DNA from: Siphonodentalium dalli
Taxonomy: Eukaryota > Mollusca > Scaphopoda > Gadilida > Siphonodentaliidae
NCBI GenBank assembly: GCA_032622095.1
Contig: CP136062.1
Location: 144,912,351-144,976,350 of the forward strand
Direction: 5' to 3'
Length of the DNA: 64,000 nucleotides
The position numbers and the translations under genes were made by a program. The notes beneath the pieces were generated by a model. It had not been told where the DNA came from. It saw only the letters and a list, made by a program, of their open reading frames with translations, and searched no databases. Below are positions 11,587 through 22,474 of this stretch, one piece after another; the stretch's first letter is position 1; each line of letters begins with the position of its first letter.

Positions 11587-11636
11587 ACGGTGACATCATT
11601 AAAAAGGAAGTACGGTGACATCATTAAAAAGGAAGT
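11587..11636. repeat. 25-bp perfect tandem duplication
   Basis: The 25-bp unit starting ACGGTGACATCATTAAAAAG occurs twice in a row (11587 and 11612) without a mismatch, directly beside the tRNA-like sequence. Confidence 0.9.
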
Positions 11637-11639
11637 ACT

Positions 11640-14010
11640 TTCGTCGAAAGTTGGGAAGCGTATACGTCTCATGATGTGTATACGATAGGAATTACTCGTT
11701 GGTTTCAGGTTTTGCAGAAATGTTCCTAACTGAGCATTCCTGGCAAGCATGATATATACCATTTTCCGAAAATAAAATAAAAATAATAACAATACTGTAT
11801 ATGTATTGCAATTCCAAAGGTTAACTTATTATACATACTTCTAGCACGGGTTTATTGAGCACTATCGTGACAGTATTTCGTAACTTACACATAATTCTTT
11901 ATATACGTGTACAACCCACTATATGAGTATCTCACTGACAGATGAAACATATCAATATACGTGAATCATCCTCAGTTGTCATAAGATTTATTCAAATGTA
12001 AGCGCGTAGTGTTGCAACAAGTTTTCCATACGTGACAATTGAATGGATTGTATAGCCTAACATTTAGCTTGTCTCTAAAAGACTTGGCTGCACTAACACA
12101 ATATTTTGTTAAATTAACTAAATAATAGTTAACTTTGAAACCAACTATTTGGTTACCCACAATCGACTTAACAAATTTAACCCTATTATTTGATAACCCG
12201 ACTTCCGATAACGGGTTCTGAATAAGTTTAGGTGCAATTAACTCATTTAAAAATGTTGGGGTATTATGGTAACCTAACTGCCTCATTTTTGTATCGACTG
12301 AACTTTAGCTAAAATTAACTTAATGAATTGAGTCTGCCAATATTGGTTACATCAATGAAATAGTTAGAGTAGTTTCGAATCCCAATATTTGGGTCACCAA
12401 CTGAGGCTTAGTAACAAGATATAAATACATATTTGATCATTAAGCTGAGAAATGTTTGGTATGGTGTTTAGTTACAACATCTAGCTAAATATTTAGTCAA
12501 CTTCAACTGAATTGATGTGTAATTAAATATTTAGTCATTAAGCTGGAAAAATCAGCACGGTTTGGTGAGCAGTGACCCTCTTGTATGAGGAGGGTTTTAA
12601 ATTTAACTATTAACAAAATAATAAAAAGTGAAATACTTTATTCCTCATTGCAGAATCATACAGAAAATTTACAAAAATACTCTTGCAATAAATATATTTG
12701 AATATTAACAAAATACTACTGAAGAAAAAGTGATATTTGTTTACAAAGCGTGTCTCAAAATCGATATATTTATTCAAATAATACACTTATAACCAATACA
12801 ACTCAATAATTGAAGACTGATTCTTGATAAATAAGGATGTCACTCCCTACCAATGAATACCAGTTGACAGTTGAGCACCAATTAAGACAATATTGAATGA
12901 CAAGACATAGCAAGTTCACATTAATACCCAATAACATAGTTTTCACACATTTGCAGAAGTAATGGCCATAACTTCAACTTACTGAGAGGTCTGAAACTTA
13001 GTTGTATCAAAATATACCATTTGGATCGGGAAATAGTTAACAAATGACTATAATATTGTGCTATAAAACCTGTGTATGAGCCTTTTTGTTTAATTCAGAA
13101 TGCGGTGTACATTGCCATACCCCGTGGATGTCTTCGCCCACCCTGGCTAGATCCTACCAATTATGACAAAAAAATATTTTGACAATAAATTTTTTAACTC
13201 AAATTTTGTTAAACCACCAAATTACCCAGCAGGTACTTTCTAACCGCGATTATTTTCAGATAAAACAGCGACATGACACAATGACGATGTTTTGCTTACT
13301 TTCCTTATAATGGTATGACACATCGAGAAATTGTCATATGTAGATGATGGGTTGCGGGTTATCCGTACTGGACACCTCTACCCGCCCGATCCAAAATCCT
13401 GACTCAAACAACTCAACAAGTTAATAATTCGGACCGTTTCGTGACTATACGCATATAAAGGAAATTAAGCAATGAAAGGTATCCCACCCCACTACCATAG
13501 CAACGTTTCTTGGAAAATGTTAATTTCGCGCTGGTTCATGCCAAATCTTGTCAAATTTAGCTGCTGAATGGGGGGGGGGGGGTCACATGCCTGGACATAT
13601 TCCCCACCCCAAACCCTGACTCAAAATTGGTTTTCAAGGGAAAACTTAATTTCGTGCTGTTGCTATTCTATATGACTACATCAAGGAAAATTAGCAGTAA
13701 TATCATACAAGAAAACTAAGATGCATGCATCAGGTCACCCATAAACTATTTAGCATAGAATAATTCAGCTCTGTGAATTATCCTGCAAATTATTGATTTC
13801 AATAATCTATTGTAGATATGCAAATATTGCATAGAGTAATTGGCACAAAGGACAAACGAATGGGAGATATTGGTAACGAAGGGCAACGTTTCTTTTTGTT
13901 GCATCTAATGTCCAAACAGGATATCCAGATGTGGTAAGAAAACAGATTGGCACTGTTTTCACTAACTCGGGGAAGTTTCCCTTAAGGAAAGTAGAGGCAT
14001 GGATGGTAAT
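11640..14010. other. No gene seen; AT-rich with TTAACT/TTAGTCA words
   Basis: From about 12060 to 12550 words such as TTAACT, TAGTTA and TTTAGTCA recur, reminiscent of the cluster at 6613-6925. TATTTAGTCATTAAGCTG-like words occur near 12435 and 12530. A 13-G run lies at 13570-13582, with two related GAAAA-TTAATTTCG-GCTG words on either side. No gene is supported. Confidence 0.45.
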
Positions 14011-14017
14011 CATGACA

Positions 14018-14475
14018 TGTTAAGTAATGCCCAAAGTAATTGAGTACTTAACCACAGCAGAATTATGGGCAATTTTTCAGGATTTAGTGGGAAATATCGC
14101 TTGTTGTCATTCATCTTAAAGCTCTCGATAAGAGCTTTCCGATGAATGGCAACAAGCGATATTTGTGACTAAATCCTGAACAATTACCGATAATTCTGCT
14201 ATTTGTTTTGGCTGGTCTCGATATAGCAAAGTTACAAAGTTGACAGTAAGACTCAAATGTGAAGAGTACAACAGAAAGATATGATATTCTGTTTGCTAAT
14301 GAGTCATTTAAAGGATATAAAAAATCTGAATAGTAATGCTTTCGATGAAGGCGATCAGTGTATTTAAGAAAGATATAAGATATTTCCAAGTAAGTCCTGA
14401 AAAATTACCGATAATTCAGATGTGGTTAAGTGGTCAATTACTTGGTCAATTCCTTTGGGCATTACTGTAGACAAT
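14018..14475. mobile_element. Nested long inverted repeat (foldback element)
   Basis: A near-perfect hairpin spans about 14055-14205. Its arms share GGATTTAGT-GGAAATATCGC, AACAAGCGATATTTG and AAAGCTCT, closing on a 4-base loop near 14133. The outer left sequence (about 14018-14085, with AATGCCCAAAGTAATTGAGT) is found again, inverted, at about 14395-14475. So one left arm has two right-hand partners. It is probably a foldback or MITE-type element that has suffered an internal duplication or insertion. Confidence 0.7.
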
Positions 14476-16045
14476 GAACTGTTGATGCGGGGAAAAATAC
14501 AAATATGTTTGAAAGGTTTTATTATGTAAATATAGAAACTTGAACAATATATTTGTACATATGCACATGTAAACAAGTGGAAAGTTAAAAAAGTTAACAT
14601 AAAATATATATAATCAGATTTGTAGCCTCATTTGTATCACGGTAAATGTAGAACAATATCACAGCAGCACATCGGTGATATTGAATACAGTAATATGAAA
14701 AGGAAGTAAATAGTTATATATGTGCCAGGTTGGCAAGAGTAAGCAACTAGCCCTTAATATGTATTTGAGACAGGATGAATGTGGAATGATGGTACAGAAG
14801 TTGGAGGTACATATACTGTACGTCACGACATGGAACGACATGGTTTCGTGGTTGGTGAGTACCATGTATGCAAAATGTGGAAAGCTACAAACACATAATA
14901 TATTATTAGGTATATACAAGGTACATTTGGTGTTGAAGGGTATATTTATAAGCAAAAGTCACTTAGTGACAAAAAAAAGCTGTTGTTTTCTTTTTTTGCA
15001 GATCTCAAAGGTGCACTTAATTTCAGAACCGCCAAATAATAAAGGAAAGTGTTTGTCTGAATGACATAATGTGTCACTGTGCTTACACTGCTAGGAGACA
15101 GCTGCTCTGTATCCTAGCGATATATACATGTAAATAGATCTGGTTTTTATTTCATGTCAAACAGTCAATATAACACGGAATATCTAGAAATAACTTGCAG
15201 CTTAAAAAGTGAGCGTCTGAGACTATAATCAAATGTAAACAGGTCACACGGCACAAATAAAAAAAATGGATGGAACTGAGATAATAATGCTTGCTAAAAT
15301 AGGACTAGATTGATGAAATTGAGAAAAGCAGAATGAGTGGTAATGGTAAATACAAATGATTAAAAAATGGGGGTGTCAGTTTTGAAGCGTGCATATGTTC
15401 TAACAGTCCATCCAAATCATATGCATCAATGTTCACAAGTTGATCGTTTTGGTTTTGATCGTTGATCCGGCCAGATGAAAAAAAATACAATGCTACCAAA
15501 GCAATTACTGTACACTGAACACCATTAAATGGTGAAAAATGTTGGCAGCCCTGGTGTAAATTTGCCGTCACAGCTCTGACCATGGTGATTGACTGATTCC
15601 GAATCAGATATACAGTAAAATGTAAGGCAAAACAATAAAATATTATTATCAGTATAACAAATAGTGAATGGAGAAAAATTCGTTAAAAGAAAAAGATTTA
15701 TTTGGAATTTGCATTATTTTGATTTGTAAATCTAAATCGCGAAATAAAAATCAGAGGGTCCAGTAATTTGAGTAAATTTAGCAATCGCAGAAAATGGCAA
15801 CACGCCAACTACTTGAACTAGTAATAGTAACAGAACAAAGGGTCATTGAAATCTGCGATTATACAAATCAACTTCGCAGGTGCGGTGGATATTTGCAGAA
15901 CTTATATTACCATCGTGTTATCAACACAAAATTGACTATTATTGATCAAATAACATCGCAATCATAAATTAAATAAATGAAACAAGTCAATAGAAATCTA
16001 TCTGCCTGGACTGAATACAAAAATGGCGACGTCTTCATGGAATTC
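14476..16045. other. No gene seen other than peptidase relic
   Basis: AT-rich sequence. The 14720-15064 plus frame has no recognisable domain and I regard it as chance. Confidence 0.45.
15305..15583 (-). pseudogene. OTU/papain-like peptidase fragment from a large mobile element
   Basis: A 92-codon frame contains ANLHQGCQHFSPFNGVQCT followed by VIALVALYFF and, further on, a DLDGLLEH segment. This resembles the HQG---FS----G-QC--ALVAL pattern, with its presumed catalytic Cys, of OTU-like peptidase domains seen in some Helitron-like and other large eukaryotic elements. The frame ends at a stop soon after, and no His/Asp part of a catalytic site is recognisable. It is an isolated relic. The family call is from motif memory only. 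Confidence 0.45.
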
Positions 16046-16690
16046 TATCAATTCTGCGCATGCGCAAGAAACTTTCAAATAAGGAGTTGCTATATAAGGA
16101 AACTGCAATCTCAATAATTACCAAGCAATTAAAGTCTTAACATACAAGTCAGAAATATTGTTTCATGATCGAACTGCGGATCTGATAATAATCGAAATAT
16201 GTAGGCGAAATAATTTTTAATTAGTTAATCACATGATTTAGACATCAACACACTCTTAAATACGCAATACACCGCCATCCAATGTCGTTATTTAACTGGG
16301 TCGGTGTTTCTTGTTATCAATCGTTTATTGCTTCGTTTTAGTAAGACCCTTGTATCTGTTCTGCGCATGCGCAAGTCAATTTCCATAATTGGAATTTCCA
16401 TATATGGGATTTGTGTTAACCGCAATACCGATCAAGCCATAACAAATAACCACGCAATTATCTTAGCATAAAAATAAGATATATTGTAATTTATGCAACT
16501 ACGACCCTGATAACCCTGATAAGAAATAAAATATACCGGCCAATTCATTTTAAGATCGTTATTTCACCTTGCTTTAGGCATCAATACACTCTTAAACGCA
16601 CATAAACGACCCATTGGCGTTAAATTAAATATACTCGGTATTTATTATATGACTTTTTTATTGCTCAGTATAGAGTTAGACCCTCGACAC
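16046..16690. repeat. Diverged ~310-bp tandem duplication with NRF1-like sites
   Basis: Two copies begin with TCTGCGCATGCGCAAG (16052 and 16362). They share later words including ACCAAGCAATT/ACCACGCAATT, CATCAA-ACACTCTTAAA and TTATTGCT. The core TGCGCATGCGCA is a palindrome matching the NRF1 consensus. Outside the core the copies are clearly diverged and have small indels. Confidence 0.65.
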
Positions 16691-16936
16691 CTGTCAATAT
16701 ATTTGGGCTGAATGCATCTGATGCGGTATTATTCCTCGAAATAAACAACAAAGACGTCATTACTTCCAAATGTAGTTTGGGCTAACATTTACACAAATCC
16801 TGCATCTGTTTTCTGTCGACACACACATCATTTCAGAAACCACTGTGAAATAAACACCCAAGGTTGAGTGAAATGATTATTTTTTTCTCGAATGCAGCTG
16901 TGTCAGAGGGTTAACATACTTGTCTTGAACACAACA

Positions 16937-16942
16937 TTTATT
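16937..16942 (-). promoter_or_regulatory. Candidate poly(A) signal AATAAA (minus strand)
   Basis: AATAAA on the minus strand, about 230 bp downstream of the stop codon of the candidate terminal exon at 17170-17432. This distance is plausible for a short 3' UTR. The hexamer alone is weak evidence. Confidence 0.35.
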
Positions 16943-17169
16943 CTAAAATATAAGTTTTCTCGGTATTTCATGGCATACTAATGCCTAATACATGATATAA
17001 TGTTTTGTCATGTGGGGGATATCCATGGTGGGTGAGATATCCTACAATATTTCCTCCTGTGGGGATATACAGGGGAAGATATCCTGTTGTACCAGTTAAA
17101 TTGGGCATATGACCCCGAGTACCTGTTAGAGTTATGTGAAACACTCAGGTAGGGAAAAACATCGCCGCT

Positions 17170-17432
17170 TTAATTGGCACATGAGCAACGAAATGTTCGC
17201 AGAGGGGCAACATAACCGCGGGTGGGCGAATCGTCCATGGAGAATCCACAAGAGTTAGTACCAGGTGCGGACAAGAAGCAACAACTGATGTTTATCATGT
17301 CGAATTGCCTACCAGACATACCAGTATAGATGAAGTCATATTTTCTCCCGGCACGCTTCATCGACCTGTATAAACTGTCAGTGGCATTTACGTCCATGCG
17401 ATTTGCAATAAACACTGGGCTCGCATCCGGAT
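17170..17432 (-). CDS. Candidate terminal exon of a host gene, extracellular-type protein
   Basis: On the minus strand a pyrimidine-rich tract ends TTTTTTGCAG, followed by an 87-codon open segment that closes with TAA at 17172-17170. The peptide has PDASPVFIANRMD, then YDFIYTGMSGRQFD, two adjacent Cys (ISCCF) and further Cys near the end (CSCAN), suggesting a secreted or surface domain. I do not recognise the family. Entry phase is 1, which joins the exon at 29098-29145 exactly: GAC CCA G plus AT CCG GAT gives D-P-D-P-D. An AATAAA lies about 230 bp downstream. The intron would be about 11.7 kb and contain several LINEs. Confidence 0.55.
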
Positions 17433-17619
17433 CTGCAAAAAACAATGAACACATTTTAACTGCTTATTTATTTCTGAAAGAATAATGCATTTGGAAAGTG
17501 ACGAAAGTCTTTGTCCGGCAATTTTTTTCTTGAAGAAAATGTATTTATATATATACTTATAGATTATATTCTTTCTGAAAAGTAACATAGATATAATAAA
17601 ATCAAGTAAACAATTTAAA

Positions 17620-18499
17620 ATGGGCATTTCCACGCAGATCTCCGGAGCAAAAGATACAGGGTATGTAGCAAATTGTTATGAGTGTGACTTAATGCGGTAC
17701 AACAATACATATCTATCTGGCGTTCGGCTTGGAACTTATTCATGGCTTGAAGTTGACAACACGGGTATACATCGTTCGGAGAACACAATGCTGCACAATC
17801 GTCGGATAAGGCCAAAGTCGACATTGTGTCATGCACCTACTCAAGCAACCGAGCCGAACAACGGTAAAAAGATCGAAGTTCACTCGTGCAATGACGGAAA
17901 TACACCAATTGACACGCTGATTGTGGGCGCTAGCAATATGCGTCAGTTACCCTTCAGGGACCCTAATATGAAGCTTGTGTTCCAGTCTGGAGCAAAAATC
18001 GAAGACTTCCCGAACCTTCTAAAAGCCGAAAAGGAAGAGAAAGGTAACACGATAGCTGCAAGTGCGCTGAAATATGTGACAATTCACTTAGGTACAAACA
18101 ATGTGACGAGTTCCAAAAACAATATCGACAGCGCTAAAGTTAAATTTGCGTCAATGCTGCCAAAACTACCCGCGGCTGTGCCGAATGCCACAATTAACGT
18201 GTGCAGTATACCTCCACGGAAGGGCACTGGGATGAATATACAGGAGCGGAATGAAGCGACTGCTAGTCTGAACAGATTTGTTAGCGAGTTCATTTCTAAC
18301 GAACGGGTGGGATCGGACGTGAAATTCGTTGACAATACTGAGATATTGCACACAAGAGGGACGCGTAGTGAAATCTTTGGATCAAAAACAGGACTCAAGC
18401 GGTGTTCACCTCAGCCCGGACGAGAAAGGTCGTCTTGCTGAGAAATTGGAGGACATCAGTGAGGGTGACAGAAAACGCAGGCGCAAGGACGACGCCTGA
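17620..18499 (+). pseudogene. SGNH-hydrolase-like protein, one frameshift
   Basis: The frame from 17620 shows an SGNH/GDSL-like fold from about residue 95: LIVGASNMRQL in place of the GDS-L block, with the nucleophile Ser in GAS, then IHLGTNN as the oxyanion block. Near 18375 the frame shifts. In the new frame the D--GVHLSPDEKGRLA block (catalytic His region) is followed by a basic tail ending at TGA 18497-18499. Esterase-like domains of this type occur in ORF1 proteins of some CR1-like LINEs, and no ORF2 follows here. So it is either an orphan LINE ORF1 or a retrocopy. The first ~90 residues are not recognised and the start is uncertain. Confidence 0.6.
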
Positions 18500-18839
18500 T
18501 TAGAGACTAATGGACCTTTCCACAGCTGTCAATCAAATATGTATTAGCGGATATTTTCGACCAATCAGCTACTGAACCGGCCAATGGCTGCAGTGAAAAT
18601 TCTGCTGCCATCTTTCTTCACCCTAATTTTGATATCCATGCATACATTCAGTGTTAAATTGGCTATATTCAAACAACTTTTTTGTTGTCAAATAATAATA
18701 TACTGAGATTTATATTTACACCATGATGTTATAAATTTATCCGTGATTATAACAATGTTTTCATTTAGCATGACACTTGTCATAATTTTCACATTTAATG
18801 GCAAAACGAATGGGTGCTCTCTTGTTTAGATATATTAAA

Positions 18840-19380
18840 GAGTTCAGGGATCTGTCTGTCTGTTCTGGTCTGTTCACGATTTTTCTTCCAGAGCCTTTGA
18901 CCGATTTCAACAAAATTTGGTGTGGTGCCTCGGGGTAATACGAAAGATGTTATAACGGCCGTATTTTTTTAATTAAAATTTTTGAACAAATTAAAGTTTT
19001 ATTTAATTTGTTTTTCATATTTTTTTTATTTTTTAATAAGAAGTTTCAATCTAAAAATCTAAAAAGCAAATTTAAAATTTAAGTTAAAAATTTAATTTAA
19101 ATTAAAAAAAATAATTTAAGTTTCAAACTAAAAATCGAAATAGAAAATTAAAAACTTAAGAATTTTGTTTTTAATTTATTTAGAAAAATTTTTTATTAAA
19201 AAAAGAGATTTACTTTTTTGTTCAACAGCAGATCAGAGTTCAATCTAAAAAAAAAATTATAAAATGAATTTAAATAAATTTTGTTTTAAATGTTTAAAAG
19301 ATCAAAATTTGCACGAATCATATACACGAGTCTGTTTCAGCATGTGCACGTGCTGGTGTGTTCACATCAGAAGTCCATCT
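18840..19380. repeat. Dispersed-repeat-like sequence and AT-rich tract
   Basis: 18850-18960 has GATCTGTCTGTCTGTTCTGG and a following CAACAAAATTTGGTGTGGTG phrase of the kind common in invertebrate dispersed repeats. From 18965 to 19300 the sequence is almost only A and T, in words such as AAATTTAAGTT and TTTAAATT. No gene. Confidence 0.5.
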
Positions 19381-19738
19381 TTTTTCGTTGTTGTGTAGTT
19401 TCCGGCCGCAGGCCGGGCAGGATGGTCGGAACGCATTGTGCAATTCCCTTCACCCTTTCTTGATATATTCGATGAAGATCGATTTTTGAGGCTGTTGTAT
19501 TTGGAGGCAAAGCAGTGCAGTGGAAGCGTGGATGAGGAGTCGAGGCTGTTGGGATGTGAGGCTTGGTTTAGGCTGGATGTCTGGTTGGTGTGGCTGTTGG
19601 TTGGCTGGCTTTAAGGCTGATGCGTCTTGGATGCTTGGTTGGTGGTGTTGTTGGGGGCTGTATTGGCGTTGGCTGGTGAGGTTATTGGCTGGCTGGTGAT
19701 TTGGCTGTTGGTTGGCTTGGTTGACGGTTGTATGGGAT
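19381..19738 (-). mobile_element. Probable 3' UTR of the Jockey-like LINE
   Basis: G/T-rich on the plus strand, with many TTGGCTG words, continuous with the ORF2 stop. No clear poly(A) marks the end, so the left boundary is a guess. Confidence 0.4.
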
Positions 19739-22474
19739 CTAGATGGGTCTGTCGGTGTTGTCGATTTCTAGGATGGACTTGGTCTTTTTGGTGGAGAGCA
19801 GCTGGTTTCGTAGATGGAGTTCTTGGATGAGTGGGCTGTTGTCAATTCTGGCGAGGGTCTGGTTTCTGAGGTCGGTTAGTCGATGTTTCATCCTAGGCAT
19901 GTCTGCTGCGTCGTGGAGGGCTTGGACTGGTGTGAAGATTGGCTGATGTAGAGCGATGCGGAGAGCTTTGTTTTGGACTTTCTGCAGGGTTTCGATTGAG
20001 CTGTTGGAGGCTGCTGCTATGATGGGTGCGCCATACTCCATTACTGGGCGGACGTATAGTTTGAAGAGGTTGATGATGGTCTGGCTGTTGGTTCCCCAGT
20101 CGGTACCTCTGAGACAACTTAGCAGGTTTGTTCTTTTTCTGGCTTTGTCGGCGACTTTTTTGATGTGCGCGGCGAAGGTCATTCGTTGGTCGAGGGTGAT
20201 TCCTAGTAGGATGGCTTGGTTGGATGGTTGAACGGTCTCGTTGTCTATCTTGATGTTGATAGTCTGTGTTGTTTTTCTCTGGTGGAATATGATGAGTTGT
20301 GTTTTCTTGGCGTTGAGTTTTATTCTCCATCTAGAGCACCATGTTGATAAGTCGTCGAGGGTCTTTTGTAATCGTTTTTGTAGGATCCTGGGGTTTTTGT
20401 GTGTTGTCCAGAGTCCTAGGTCGTCGGCGAATTGTGAGATTTCTACGTTGTTTCCTGGGTTGGTGGGTATGTCATTGGCGTATATCAGGAAGAGGAGTGG
20501 GCTGAGTACTGATCCTTGTGGGGTTCCGGCGCGTAGGAATACTGGGCTGGATGTGTCGTTGTTGATGCAGACGCTGAGTTGACGATCTTGTAGGAAAGAG
20601 GATACTAGTCGTGTGCATTTTCGGGCGATGTTGAGCTGGCTGAACTTGTATCTTAGGCCGTCGTGCCATACGGAATCGAAGGCCTTCTCAACGTCAAGGA
20701 ATACTGCAGCTGTTAACCAGTGTTTGCCAAGGGATAGTCGGGCGTCTTCAGCTAGTCGAACGATGTGTTCCATGCCTTCTTTGCCTTGTCGATAGCCGCG
20801 CTGCCACGGGTTGAAGAAGTTGGAGGATTCAAGGTGCTCTCGTAGTCGGCTGCTGATAATTCTTTCGAATAGTTTCCCGGTACATTGGAGGAGGCTGATG
20901 GGTCGATAGTTGTTGGGAATGGTGCGGTCTTTTTCTGGCTTAGGTATCATGATACCGACGGCGGTTTTCCATGCTGTTGGGAAGTATCCAATGGTCAGGC
21001 AGGCGTTGAATAGCAGGAGTAGTCTGGCGAAGAAGGCTGGAGGGGCTTGTCGTAGGATGGAGTATGTGATGCTGTCGTTGCCTGGTGCTGAGTTGCCTTT
21101 TCCCTTCTTTAGGTTAGATGCGATTTCGTCTTGTGTGATTGGAGATGCTACGGGGAAGACATCATCGTGGTCGTTGGTGGTACTTGGAAGTCGTTTGAAG
21201 AGGTCGGGGTTGTCTTTGATGTGGTTTTCTACAGTTGCTTTGAAGGCGTCGTCGTAGGCTGGGCCTTGGTGGGTGTTGTGGATTTTTTGAAGGTTGTCGT
21301 CGAAGGCTTCTGCTTTTTCTTTGTCTCCTGAGGTCAGGCTGCCATCGGTTTTTTTGAGGGGTTTTTCTGTGCTGTTGTTGTTTTTTCCTGTGCCTGTAAG
21401 GGATTTGAAGGTACTCCAGAAGTTTCTGTTCATTCTTTTATCGCTGAGTTCGGTTGTCGACCGCTGCCAGGATGCTTGTTTTTCTTTTTTGACTGCCGTT
21501 TTGACTTGTCTGTTCATGTTGTTGTAAAGATTTCGGTAGTACATGTCGTTTGGGTTTTTCTGCTGGAGTCTTCTTAGCTTGCGTTTAAGTCTGATCATTT
21601 TCAGAGTTTCGGGGGAGACTCGCCATGCTGTGGTGTTGACTTGCTGTTTCGGGCATGCTGTATCTAGGGCTGATTCGAGGGTTTGGGATAGGTGCTGGCA
21701 TGTCGCGTCAATGTCGCTGGTTGATGTGATGGGTGAATTGTCTATGCTGTTGGTGGGTTGCTGTCGGAAACTGTCCCAGTCGGCTTTATTTAGGTTGCGG
21801 CGGAGGGTTTTCGGGTGGCGATCGGTTGAGGCATTGCTGGATCTTATGTGTACGGGTAGGTGGTCGCTGGATACGTCGTCTCCGATATAGCACATGATTC
21901 CTTTAGATGCGATGGATGGAGTGGCAATGGCTAGGTCTAGGATGTCCCATTTGTTGGTCGCCGCGTGGTGATGTGTTGGTTCGTCTATGTTGTTTAGTAT
22001 GAGTAGATCAAGATCTTCGATGATGTTGAACATTCGGTCACCGTTTCTGTTGGTATCTTTACAGCCGTAGTAGGTGTGCTTCGCGTTGTAGTCTCCGATG
22101 AAGATGCAGTGGTGGTGGGTTGATGTGAATTGTTTGAAGGAGGCATTGCTGAGGTCTGTGTTTGGCGGGTTATATGTGGCGACGATGGCAGTCTTGGCAT
22201 TGCGAATGGTGACTTCTACTGCCTGGGTTTCTTCGTCTAGGTCGTCGGTGTTGAGCATGGCGTGTTTCAGGTCTTTGTGGATGAGGAGAGCGACCCCGCC
22301 ACCGTGTGCGTTACGGTCACGGTGGGCGATCTTGTAGTTGGTGAAGCTAACCCTGCTGTTGTCGTTGAGTTTCGTTTCGTTGATGGCGATAACGTCTGGT
22401 TGTTGGTCGGTGATGTACTCTTGAAGAATTTGGCGTTTAGCAGATAGTCCGTTTATGTTAACGTGGAGTAGGTG
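19739..22474 (-). CDS. Intact Jockey-like LINE ORF2 (endonuclease + reverse transcriptase)
   Basis: One uninterrupted frame of about 911 codons encodes an APE-type endonuclease and a reverse transcriptase that together drive target-primed reverse transcription. Endonuclease motifs are all present: VNINGLS, INETKL (Glu), GDYNAKH (Asp, Asn) and SSDHLPV (Asp-His). RT follows with YRPISLL, FLDVEKAFDSVWHDG (motif A), GTPQGSVLSPLLFLIYANDI (motif B) and QFADDLGLW (motif C). No ATG precedes the endonuclease start at 22474. The frame stays open to about 22610 and the first Met is at 22258, already inside the endonuclease domain. No ORF1 is visible upstream, so the copy seems 5'-truncated. It is placed in the Jockey clade by motif style. 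GC content is clearly higher than in its flanks. Confidence 0.9.
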   Translation of the reverse strand, partial: HLLHVNINGLSAKRQILQEYITDQQPDVIAINETKLNDNSRVSFTNYKIAHRDRNAHGGGVALLIHKDLKHAMLNTDDLDEETQAVEVTIRNAKTAIVATYNPPNTDLSNASFKQFTSTHHHCIFIGDYNAKHTYYGCKDTNRNGDRMFNIIEDLDLLILNNIDEPTHHHAATNKWDILDLAIATPSIASKGIMCYIGDDVSSDHLPVHIRSSNASTDRHPKTLRRNLNKADWDSFRQQPTNSIDNSPITSTSDIDATCQHLSQTLESALDTACPKQQVNTTAWRVSPETLKMIRLKRKLRRLQQKNPNDMYYRNLYNNMNRQVKTAVKKEKQASWQRSTTELSDKRMNRNFWSTFKSLTGTGKNNNSTEKPLKKTDGSLTSGDKEKAEAFDDNLQKIHNTHQGPAYDDAFKATVENHIKDNPDLFKRLPSTTNDHDDVFPVASPITQDEIASNLKKGKGNSAPGNDSITYSILRQAPPAFFARLLLLFNACLTIGYFPTAWKTAVGIMIPKPEKDRTIPNNYRPISLLQCTGKLFERIISSRLREHLESSNFFNPWQRGYRQGKEGMEHIVRLAEDARLSLGKHWLTAAVFLDVEKAFDSVWHDGLRYKFSQLNIARKCTRLVSSFLQDRQLSVCINNDTSSPVFLRAGTPQGSVLSPLLFLIYANDIPTNPGNNVEISQFADDLGLWTTHKNPRILQKRLQKTLDDLSTWCSRWRIKLNAKKTQLIIFHQRKTTQTINIKIDNETVQPSNQAILLGITLDQRMTFAAHIKKVADKARKRTNLLSCLRGTDWGTNSQTIINLFKLYVRPVMEYGAPIIAAASNSSIETLQKVQNKALRIALHQPIFTPVQALHDAADMPRMKHRLTDLRNQTLARIDNSPLIQELHLRNQLLSTKKTKSILEIDNTDRPI

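Noticed and set aside
14720-15064. 114-codon plus frame
   Set aside because: Composition follows AT-rich DNA. No domain, and the TTTTTTTGCAG inside would cut it as an intron end without a matching donor.
21994-22200. Long frames on the opposite strand and other frames of the Jockey-like ORF2
   Set aside because: Shadows of a GC-rich real gene. They contain low-complexity Ser/Thr/His or Leu/Val runs and no motif.
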